Source: Utricularia gibba (taxonomy: Eukaryota; Streptophyta; Magnoliopsida; Lamiales; Lentibulariaceae). Taken from it: 64,000 nucleotides of DNA. The notes beneath the pieces are model-generated. The model saw only the letters and a list, made by a program, of their open reading frames with translations. It did no database searches and was not told the origin of the DNA. The position numbers and the translations under genes were made by a program. Shown here one piece after another: positions 15,001 to 24,496 of this stretch. The stretch lies in contig NEEC01000009.1 of the NCBI GenBank assembly GCA_002189035.1, positions 1-64,000 of the forward strand, given 5' to 3'. Every line of letters begins with the position of its first letter. The stretch's first letter is position 1.

Positions 15001-18000
15001 ATGCACCATTCCCGTATACCATGTCTCTAGTGGCTATTTGATTCTTTTGCCTTGTATGTTGTTCGCATCAATTTCGAGAACATGAAGCACATTATTAAAT
15101 GCATCACCACGGAATGCCACGTGAGACACTTTCGTTGTGGCTTGTTTTTAATATGTCCACAGTTATCGGACAAACGTAACTCCAAATTATAATACTTGGA
15201 GCTCGAAAAGGGCTTCCCAACACTGTGCTATGAAGAGCAAGGATCTGCATGTTATGCAAGAGGTGCTTCGCGGACCAGGATGTGCGACGTAGTCATTTCA
15301 TTGCGCATCATCATTCGGGGTGCATCCTAAAAATCACACGTGCACGGGATTCATTAAAAATAAATATTTACGCATATCCAGAGTGTATAACAGTGTTGGG
15401 ATAAGTGATGCCACGAAATTCATGATGTAGCATGTGACTTTTTTCCAACTTGATCGCATAGTAGATGAATTCTGACACCATATTTTGGCTTTGATTGATG
15501 CATTTAGTTGCTATGATACTTCTGATTCTTGATGCACCATTCCCGTATACCATGTCTCTAGTGGCTATTTGATTCTTTTGCCTTGTATGTTGTTCGCATC
15601 AATTTCGAGAACATGAAGCACATTATTAAATGCAATCACCACGGAATGCCACGTGAGACACTTTTCGTTGTGGCTTGTTTTTAATATGTCCACAGTTTAT
15701 CGGACAAACGTAACTCCAAATTATAATACTTGGAGCTCGAAAAGGGCTTCCCAACAGTGTGCTATGAAGAGCAAGGATCTGCATGTTATGCAAGAGGTGC
15801 TTCGCGGACCAGGATGTGCGACGTAGTCATTTCATTGCGCATCATCATTCGGGGTGCATCCTAAAAATCACACGTGCACGGATTCATTAAAATAAATATT
15901 TACGCATATCCAGAGTGTATAACAGTGTTGGGATAAGTGATGCCACGAAATTCATGATGTAGCATGTGACTTTTTTCCAACTTGATCGCATAGTAGATGA
16001 ATTCTGACACCATATGTTTTGGCTTTTGATTGATGCATTTAGTTGCTATGATACTTCTGATTCTTGATGCACCATTCCCGTATACCATGTCTCTAGTGGC
16101 TATTGATTCTTTTGCCTTGTATGTTGTTCGCATCAATTTCGAGAACATGAAGCACATTATTAAATGCAGTCACCACGGAATGCCACGTGAGACACTTTTC
16201 GTTGTGGCTTGTTTTTAATATGTCCACAGTTATCGGACAAACGTAACTCCAAATTATAATACTTGGAGCTCGAAAAGGCTTCCCAACAGTGTGCTATGAA
16301 GAGCAAGGATCTGCATGTTATGCAAGAGGTGCTTCGCGGACCAGGATGTGCGACGTAGTCATTTCATTGCGCATCATCATTCGGGGTGCATCCTAAAAAT
16401 CACACGTGCACGGGATTCATTAAAAATAAATATTTACGCATATCCAGAGTATATAACAGTGTTGGGATAAGTGATGCCACGAAATTCATGATGTAGCATG
16501 TGACTTTTTTCCAACTTGATCGCATAGTAGATGAATTCTGACACCATATGTTTTGCTTTTGATTGATGCATTTAGTTGCTATGATACTTCTGATTCTTGA
16601 TGCACCATTCCCGTACCATGTCTCTAGTGGCTATTTGATTCTTTTGCCTTGTATGTTGTTCGCATCAATTTCGAGAACATGAAGCACATTATTAAATGCA
16701 GTCACCACGGAATGCCACGTGAGACACTTTTCGTTGTGGCTTGTTTTTAATATGTCCACAGTTATCGGACAAACGTAACTCCAAATTATAATACTTGGAG
16801 CTCGAAAAGGGCTTCCCAACAGTGTGCTATGAAGAGCAAGGATCTGCATGTTATGCAAGAGGTGCTTCGCGGACCAGGATGTGCGACGTAGTCATTTCAT
16901 TGCGCATCATCATTCGGGGTGCATCCTAAAAATCACACGTGCACGGGATTCATTAAAAATAAATATTTACGCATATCCAGAGTGTATAACAGTGTTGGGA
17001 TAAGTGATGCCACGAAATTCATGATGTAGCATGTGACTTTTTTCCAACTTGATCGCATAGTAGATGAATTCTGACACCATATGTTTTGGCTTTTGATTGA
17101 TGCATTTAGTTGCTATGATACTTCTGATTCTTGATGCACCATTCCCGTACCATGTCTCTAGTGGCTATTTGATTCTTTTGCCTTGTATGTTGTTCGCATC
17201 AATTTCGAGAACATGAAGCACATTATTAAATGCAGTCACCACGGAATGCCACGTGAGACACTTTTCGTTGTGGCTTTTTTTAATATGTCCACAGTTATCG
17301 GACAAACGTAACTCCAAATTATAATACTTGGAGCTCGAAAAGGGCTTCCCAACACTGTGCTATGAAGAGCAAGGATCTGCATGTTATGCAAGAGGTGCTT
17401 CGCGGACCAGGATGTGCGACGTAGTCATTTCATTGCGCATCATCATTCGGGGTGCATCCTAAAAATCACACGTGCACGGGATTCATTAAAAATAAATATT
17501 TACGCATATCCAGAGTGTATAACAGTGTTGGGATAAGTGATGCCACGAAATTCATGATGTAGCATGTGACTTTTTTCCAACTTGATCGCATAGTAGATGA
17601 ATTCTGACACCATATGTTTTGGCTTTTGATTGATGCATTTAGTTGCTATGATACTTATGATTCTTGATGCACCATTCCCGTATACCATGTCTCTAGTGGC
17701 TATTTGATTCTTTTGCCTTGTATGTTGTTCGCATCAATTTCGAGAACATGAAGCACATTATTAAATGCAATCACCACGGAATGCCACGTGAGACACTTTT
17801 CGTTGTGGCTTGTTTTTAATATGTCCACAGTTATCGGACAAACGTAACTCCAAATTATAATACTTGGAGCTCGAAAAGGGCTTCCCAACAGTGTGCTATG
17901 AAGAGCAAGGATCTGCATGTTATGCAAGAGGTGCTTCGCGGACCAGGATGTGCGACGTAGTCATTTCATTGCGCATCATCATTCGGGGTGCATCCTAAAA

Positions 18001-20572
18001 ATCACACGTGCACCGGATTCATTAAAAATAAATATTTACGCATATCCAGAGTTATATAACAGTGTTGGGATAAGTGATGCCACGAAATTCATGATGTAGC
18101 ATGTGACTTTTTTCCAACTTGATCGCATAGTAGATGAATTCTGACACCATATGTTTTGGCTTTTGATTGATGCATTTAGTTGCTATGATACTTCTGATTC
18201 TTGATGCACCATTCCCGTATACCATGTCTCTAGTGGCTATTTGATTCTTTTGCCTTGTATGTTGTTCGCATCAATTTCGAGAACATGAAGCACATTATTA
18301 AATGCAGCACCAAGGAATGGACACGTAAGACACTTTTCGTTGTGGCTTGTTTTTAATATGTCCACAGTTATCGGACAAACGTAACTCCAAATTATAATAC
18401 TTGGAGCTCGAATAGGGCTTCCCAACAGTGTGCTATGAAGAGCAAGGATCTGCATGTTATGCGAGCGGTGCTTCGCGGACCAGGATGTGCGACATAGTCA
18501 TCTCATTGCGCATCATCATTCGGGGTGCAGCCTAAAAATCACACATGCACGGATTCATTAAAAATAAATATTTACGCATATCCAGATTATATAACAGTGT
18601 TGGGATAAGTGATGACACGAAATTCATGATGTAGCATGTGACTTTTTTCCAACTTGATCGCATAGTAGATGAAGTCTGACACCATATGTTTTGGCTTTTG
18701 ATTGATGTATTTAGTTGCTATGATACTTCTGATTCTTGATGCACCATTCCCGTATACCATGTCTCTAGGGGCTATTTGATTCTTTTGCCTTGTATGTTGT
18801 TCGCATCAATTTCGAGAACATGAAGCACATTATTAAAAGCAGTCACCACGGAATGCCTCGTGAGACACTTTTCGTTGTGGCTTGTTTTTAATATGTCCAG
18901 AGTTATCGGACAAACGTAACTCCAAATTATAATACTTGGAGCTCGAATAGGGCTTCCCAACAGTGTGCTATGAAGAGCAAGGATCTGCATGTTATGCGAG
19001 CGGTGCTTCGCGGACCAGGATGTGCGACGTAGTCATTTCATTGCGCATCATCATTCGGGGGCATCCTAAAAATCACACGTGCACCGAATTCATTAAAAAT
19101 AAATATTTACGCATATCCAGAGTGTATAACAGTGTTGGGATAAGTGATGCCACGAAATTCATGATGTGGCATGTGACTTTTTTCCAACTTGATCGCATAG
19201 TAGATGAAGTCTGACACCATATGTTTTGGCTGTTGATTGATGCATTTAGTTGCTAGGATACTTCTGATTCTTGATGCACCATTCCCGTATACCATGTCTC
19301 TAGTGGCTATTTGATTCTTTTGACTTGTATGTTGTTCGCATGAATTTCGAGAACATGAAGCACATTATTAAATGCAATCACCACGGAATGCCACGTGAGA
19401 CACTTTTCGTTGTGGCTTGTTTTTAATATGTCCACAGTTATCGGACAAACGTAACTCCAAATTATAATACTTGGAGCTCGAATAGGGCTTCCCAACAGTG
19501 TGCTATGAAGAGCAAGGATCTGCATGTTATGCAAGAGGTGCTTCGCGGATTAGGATGTGCGACGTAGTCATTTCATTGCGCATCATCATTCGGGGTGCAT
19601 CCTAAAAATCACACGTGCACGGGATTCATTAAAAATAAATATTTACGCATATCCTGAGTGTATAACAGTGTTGGGATAAGTGATGCCACGAAATTAATGA
19701 TGTAGCATGTGACTTTTTTCCAACTTGATCGCATAGTAGATGAAGTCTGACACCATATGTTTTGGCTTTTGATTGATGCATTTAGTTGCTATGATACTTA
19801 TGATTCTTGATGCACCATTCCCATACACCATGTCTCTAGTGGCTATTTGATTCTTTTGACTTGTATGTTGTTCGCATCAATTTCGAGAACATGAAGCACA
19901 TTATTAAATGCAATCACCACGGAATGCCACGTGAGACACTTTTCGTTGTGGCTTGTTTTTAATATGTCCACAGTTATCGGACAAACGTAACTCCAAATTA
20001 TAATACTTGGAGCTCGAAAAGGGCTTCCCAACAGTGTGCTATGAAGAGCAAGGATCTGCATGTTATGCAAGAGGTGCTTCGCGGACCAGGATGTGCGACA
20101 TAGTCATCTCATTGCGCATCATCATTCGGGGTGCATCCTAAAAATCACACGTGCACCGGATTCATTAAAAATAAATATCTACGCATATCCAGATTATATA
20201 ACAGTGTTGGGATAAGTGATGCCACGAAATTCATGATGTAGCATGTGACTTTTTTCCAACTTGATCGCATAGTAGATGAAGTCTGACACCATATGTTTTG
20301 GCTTTTGATTGATGCATTTAGTTGCTATGATACTTCTGATTCTTGATGCACCATTCCCGTATACCATGTCTCTAGTGGCTATTTGATTCTTTTGCCTTGT
20401 ATGTTGTTTCCATCAATTTCGAGAACAAGAAGCACATTATTAAATGCAGTCACCACGGAATGCCACGTGAGACACCTTTCGTTGTGGCCCTTTTTTAATA
20501 TGTCCACAGTTATCGGAGAAACGTAACTCCAAATTATAATACTTGGAGCTCGAATAGGGCTTACCAACAGTG
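1..20572. repeat. Satellite DNA array, ~535 bp monomer, about 38 tandem copies
   Basis: The same unit recurs head to tail; the marker CATTTAGTTGCTATG returns at 1, 535, 1069, 1604 and onward, giving periods of about 534-537 bp. The array is already running at base 1, so its left end is outside the window. Core copies are almost identical and differ mainly by one-base indels in short homopolymers plus a few recurring variants (CAGTGTG/CACTGTG, GCAGTCACC/GCAATCACC, CGGGATTC/CGGATTC/CACCGGATTC). I could not find shorter internal repeats within the monomer, nor a regular higher-order pattern of variants. Each core monomer carries two CACGTG palindromes (150-155 and 369-374 in the first copy). Minus-strand ORFs of 62 and 75 codons recur in many copies only because the copies are near-identical. 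Not recognised as a named satellite family. Confidence 0.97.
18300..20572. repeat. Intermediate-divergence block of the satellite array
   Basis: The last four to five monomers before the edge carry many base substitutions not seen in the core. Examples are GAATAGGGC for GAAAAGGGC, GAAGTCTGAC for GAATTCTGAC, ATGCGAGCGG for ATGCAAGAGG, and loss of a CACGTG in the copy near 18.3 kb. Several of these variants are shared among neighbouring copies, so they form a local subfamily. The last copy ends in a 16-bp direct duplication (20557-20572 and 20582-20597). Confidence 0.9.
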
Positions 20573-21260
20573 TGCTATGAAGGGCTTACCAACAGTGGGC
20601 TTATCATCATTCGGGTGCAGCCTGAAAACCACACGTGCACCGGATTCATTAAAAATTCGAAACTTATGTATAACTGGAGCATAATAGTGTTGGGATAAAT
20701 GATGCCACGAAAGTCATTATGAAAAATGTTACCTTTTTCCAACTTGATCCCTTTGCAAATGAAGTTTGATACCATATGTTGTGGTTGTTGATCGATGCAA
20801 TTTGTTGTTGTGACACTTCTAATTCTTCGTGCACCATACCCATCTACCATTTCTCTTGTGGCTCTTTTATTCTTCAGCCGTGTATGTGGTTTGCATCAAT
20901 TTCGATAATGAAAAACACATATTAAGTGCAGTCACAACGGAATGACACTTGAAGCACTTTTTGTTGTGCCTTCTTTTTTCTATACCCATTTTTATCGGAC
21001 CAACGAAAGTCCAAAGTATAACACGTGGAGCTCAAATAGGGCTTCCCAACGCTGTGCTATGAAGCTGCACGTTTTGGAAGATGCGTGTTGCGGACCGGGA
21101 TGTGTGACGTAGTCACTTCGTTGCGCATCCTCATTCGGGTGGCGCATGAAAATCACTCTTGCACCAGATTCATTAAAAATTCGAAATTTATGTATAACTG
21201 GAGTATAATAGTGTTGGGATAAATGATGCCACGAAAGTCATGATGAAAAATGTGACTTTT
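20573..21260. repeat. Strongly diverged terminal satellite copies (array edge)
   Basis: About 1.25 monomers can still be aligned by eye to the core unit, for example the TCATCATTCGGG block at about 20604 and its counterpart near 21130, and the GTTGGGATAA block in both. Substitutions and short indels are now everywhere. The junction at 20573-20603 lacks about 80 bp of the monomer. The array stops at about 21260, where Copia gag sequence on the minus strand begins abruptly. A 152-codon minus-strand ORF at 21153-21611 reads through this junction and is an accidental fusion. Confidence 0.9.
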
Positions 21261-22236
21261 TTGATTGCATTTCGTGCACAAAGCATCAGGCTTCCAACAG
21301 CAAAACTCACTCTTATGATTCTGTTTGTTGCAATGCTTACATGTATTTGTGGTTGAAGTCCAACAATCTTCACTCATGTGGTGGGATTTATCACAATATC
21401 TACAATTCTGATTACCTATGGTTGAAGTTGGGATTGATGTTGTTGATGGTTTGTTGGCTTGTGACTTCACATCCTTGACATTGTCAGGTGCACCTGAGTT
21501 TATATTCATATTCTGCATTTTGGTGAGTAGCATAGCTTCACCATAAGTTTTCTCAACCTCATAACCATTTCTTAGTTCCAATCTCTTTTGTATAGATTGC
21601 AACTCATTCATGAACTCTCTAAATGTTGGGTCTAGAGCAACAAGATATTCAGGATATAGCTAATGAAGCTTTTCTTCAATAATGTCAAGGATTTTTATTT
21701 CTATCTCAAGTGAACATAGCTTTGGCTCGAATCTTGCTGGTAGGCTAATGATTGCCTTGCTAATCACCTTTTTATCCTCAAGTTTTTCCCCCAATCCTCG
21801 AATCTCTTTCACAAGCTTCGCAGTACGTTCATAATACACTTGTATAGTTTTATTGTCTAACATTTTGGTTTCTCTCAAAATCCTCCAACTTGTTTTTTCA
21901 TATTATCTCTCTGAGTTTGGCATCACCTTCATAATGGGATTTGAGAGTATCCCATATTTCTTTCACTGATTGACAGTCTGCAATATCATTAAACAGATGT
22001 TCAGAGAAGACTTGATATAATGCATCCATTCCTTCATCTTTTCTCTGTTAAAGATATTCAGCTTCCTCTTGCTGTTCTGATGTGGATTTGCTTGTTATTG
22101 TAATAGCCGGTATCTCCCTTTCAACAACATCCCAAATCTTTCTAACTCGAAGGTAGCTACGTATCTTTTTGACCCAACTTCCATACTTAGAAGCATCAAA
22201 CATTGGAGGTCCTCCACCAAATGCCATCATAGCCAC
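21261..22236 (-). pseudogene. gag: Copia A gag fragment
   Basis: Gag is the particle protein of Ty1-copia elements. The N-terminus is at about 22230 (MMAFGGGPPMFDASKYGSW on the minus strand), followed by UBN2-type gag sequence and zinc knuckles. Knuckles CRYCDKSHHMSEDC and CKHCNKQNHKSEFC fit C-x2-C-x4-H-x4-C, and the third is cut after CTKCNQK by the satellite junction. The frame is interrupted near 22049, 21880 and 21660 by stops or frameshifts, so no product is expected. Family assignment rests on near collinearity with the gag of the copies at 24.5-26.7 kb and 60-62.2 kb. Confidence 0.88.
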
Positions 22237-22336
22237 CGTTTGACAAGCTTCATGTTGATACTTGGTAAACCACTAAGTAAAAAACATTGAACGGTAAATA
22301 AAATACTGATACGAACACAGGTTTGAGAACCTTACT

Positions 22337-22348
22337 GTTCTGATACCA
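22337..22348 (-). other. Primer binding site of Copia A
   Basis: Reverse complement reads TGGTATCAGAAC, one base from the initiator-Met tRNA complement TGGTATCAGAGC. It directly abuts the LTR that starts at 22349 on the plus strand. Confidence 0.8.
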
Positions 22349-22646
22349 TGTTGATCCAAGAAAGATACAGTCTTGGTAAGGAACAAAGGGATAATGATTA
22401 TGAGATCATCTTGGATGAAAAACGACTTATGAACAATAAAAATGACTGAAAACCTAATTGACACGTGTTCCTAATAGGGTTTATATATACCCATTACCTA
22501 GTCTACCCAAAAGTGGGCCAGAATCATTTAAAACACACAAAAACCCCAAAAAGTCAAACCCAACATTTTTTAACTGAAACATGACTTTATGACACAAGAT
22601 TAGTGCTTCTAATCACCTTCAAGCTTTGGATTGAAGCTGATCTCCA
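22349..22646 (-). repeat. Copia A 5' LTR
   Basis: Starts TGTTGATCC next to the primer site and ends CTGATCTCCAA, lacking the final CA seen in other copies (27481-27803, 62369-62683). The body carries the family marks TATATATACCC (TATA region), AACACACAAAAA and CAAGCTTTGGATTGA. Its outer edge is fused to gypsy sequence, so any target duplication is not readable. Confidence 0.85.
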
Positions 22647-23036
22647 ATAGACTATTTTTTAGAAAGATGGTTTTCTTTATAGAATAGATAGGTTGTGCAT
22701 TCCTTCTTGTTCCATATGTGATTTGATTGTTAGAGAAGCGCATGGTTGTGGACTAATGAGACATTTTGGTGTTAAGAAGACTCTTGATACTCTAACTCAA
22801 CATTTCTTTTGGCTACACATAAGAAGGGATATTGAAAGAATTTGTGATAGATGTATTTCTTGTAAGAAGGCTAAATCTACCACTGCCCTTAATGGTTTAC
22901 CTCGTTCCCAACCATGGGTGGACATTTCTATAGATTTTGTTTTAGGCTTACCTCGTACCCAAAGGGAAATTCAATTTTTGTTGTTTTGGACAGATTTTCA
23001 AAGATGGCACACTTTATTACTTGTCACAAAACTGAT
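22647..23036 (+). pseudogene. Gypsy integrase fragment
   Basis: Collinear with the integrase of the better copy at 39290-39690: [20 protein letters not shown], then CDRCISCKKAKS (the CC half of the HHCC zinc site), then [14 protein letters not shown] with the first catalytic Asp. It breaks at AAAACTGATGA (about 23036), where minus-strand Copia B begins; the two share a short TGATGAATTTCC-like stretch at the joint. The RNase H side is cut by the Copia A LTR. A 136-codon ORF continues into antisense Copia and is spurious at its end. Confidence 0.85.
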
Positions 23037-23557
23037 GAATTTCCAACACCTTCAAGTTGATGAATTTCCATGCCTAAATAATAGGACATCATTCCAAGGT
23101 TAGTCATCTTGAATTCATTTTTGAGTAGAGCTTTGAATTCCTCAATCTTCCTTTCATTACCCTGAAGATAGTTATCCATGCATTCATTCCATGCTCTAAG
23201 AGCTTGCTTCAACCCATAGAGAGATTTCTTTAGCTTCAATACCTTGTCTTCATGACCTGACACTTCGAAGCCCTTTGGTTGTTCAACAAAAACAACCTCC
23301 TCCAACACACCATTCAAGAACGCAGTCTTGACATCCATGTGATGCACTTTCCATCCATGAGCAGCTGAAATGGCAATAAGTACTTTAATCGTGTCAAATC
23401 TTGCTACTGGTGCAAAAATCTCATGAAAATTTATTCCTTTGATTTGACTATATCCCTTGGCTACTAATCTAGCCTTATATTTGTTGATAGAACCATCTGC
23501 ATTCATCTTGGTTTTGAATAACCATTTGAGGCCAATAGGTTTGAAACCCCTATCCTA
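23037..23557 (-). pseudogene. Copia B reverse transcriptase fragment with catalytic-site deletion
   Basis: Copia RT copies element RNA into DNA. The ORF 23024-23506 starts at [20 protein letters not shown] and contains [15 protein letters not shown], the conserved N-terminal part of Copia RT, then LYGLKQALRAWNECMDN. After that it jumps to KIEEFKALLKNEF: compared with Copia D about 45 codons are gone, including the catalytic LYVDDLM. The joint is at about 23158-23170, next to ATTACC. A stop (CTA on plus, 23555-23557) interrupts the linker upstream and is also present in D. The fragment ends in [12 protein letters not shown] at the gypsy junction. Confidence 0.9.
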
Positions 23558-24496
23558 GGGTTTATCAACTAACTCCCATGTTTCATTTTCAAGTATAGAA
23601 TTCATTTCTTCCTTCATGGCCTCTCTCCATTTCGGATTTTGTACAACCACTTCAAATGATGTTGGATCTCCTGTCAATAATCCAGCCAAAATATCAGCTA
23701 CAGCATCTTGGACATCACCATTCAACTTGGAGAAACTTATTATAGGAGCTTTGTTTCTTTTGCTTCTTCTAATGTCAGTAACATGACAATCTTCATTATC
23801 TATTGAATCTCTGATGTTTTTGCGTTTCCTCCTTTGCCAATCACGATCAGATGGGTAATAATCTTCATCATCACTATCAGGTTCCTCTCCATCAGATTCA
23901 TCTATTGATGAGTCTTCTGCATTCGTGCCTTGCTCCTCTTCTGGGATTTCGAAATTCCCATCTGAATGCAGATCATTGGCCTGATGAGATTGTCCATATA
24001 GGGGTTCAGAGTTTCATTCTGAATTCTCATTGGACGAGTCATCTTGATTTGTTACCTTCTCCTCCTCTGGAGCTGGAAAATTCTCATCCGAATACTGATC
24101 ATTTACTTGATTTGAGTCTTCATGAACGAGTTCTGAAGTTTCTTGGTTTGTTGAATTCCTGGAAGAGAAGTTTTGAGGCATGTGTGTCCAGAGGTCTCCT
24201 TTCCCATGGGTGCTATACCTTCCATGACTTTTATGAGCTTCTGCATCATTCAGAGAAATGCAATCATCAATTAAAGTATAACTTGCACCTTCATCAAAAG
24301 TGACATCATGGCTGAAGATAAATTTCTTCTGTTGAGGTAGATAAACTTTATATCCCTTGGTAGCATTGCTATAACCAACAAATACACCAGATACAGATTT
24401 CTTATCAAGTTTTCCTCGTTTTTGGTCTGGTACATGAGTAAAACACAGACTACCAAAGATTCTGAGATGATCAAACTTTTTAATATAAACATGTCA
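23558..24496 (-). pseudogene. Copia B integrase C-terminus and integrase-RT linker
   Basis: Collinear with 59104-60042 in Copia D. On the minus strand it encodes the LRIFGSLCF region of Copia integrase, the VFVGY block, and an acidic Ser/Asp/Glu-rich linker leading to SKLNGDVQDAVADILAG and the region before RT. Stops lie at 24494-24496 (TGA after AHEK) and 24014-24016 (TGA inside ENSE/NSEP), both shared with D. A 150-codon plus-strand ORF here is antisense to this coding sequence and is not a gene. Confidence 0.85.

Larger units (their letters stand above)
21261..22646 (-). mobile_element. Truncated Ty1-copia element A (5' LTR, primer site, gag)
   Basis: Read on the minus strand, the order is 5' LTR (22646-22349), primer site (22348-22337), a short leader, then gag until the satellite junction at 21261. 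Everything downstream of the third zinc knuckle is missing. It is more diverged from Copia B and D than those two are from each other, so it is probably an older insertion or another subfamily. The outer end of its LTR meets gypsy integrase sequence at about 22647. Confidence 0.88.

Noticed and set aside
1-20572. Recurring 62- and 75-codon minus-strand ORFs in the satellite
   Set aside because: They recur because the monomers are near-identical. Indels in many copies destroy them, and there is no sign of a start context, domain or codon constraint.
1-20572. CRISPR-like or phage-like periodic array
   Set aside because: The repeat has no short repeat-spacer pattern; the whole 535 bp unit is repeated, and the surrounding genes are plant retrotransposons.
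1-20572. Higher-order repeat of the satellite
   Set aside because: I tracked three variant sites through about 38 copies; the order of variants is mixed with no fixed period.
1-20572. Internal ~178 bp sub-repeat in the monomer
   Set aside because: Splitting the monomer in thirds gave only scattered short matches (such as ATGCCACG).
22693-23103. Single gene of 136 codons
   Set aside because: The first part is gypsy integrase; the end is antisense Copia. It is a chance fusion.
23851-24303. 150-codon plus-strand ORF, repeated at 59397-59849
   Set aside because: It is antisense to the Copia integrase-RT linker and appears twice only because Copia B and D are near-identical.
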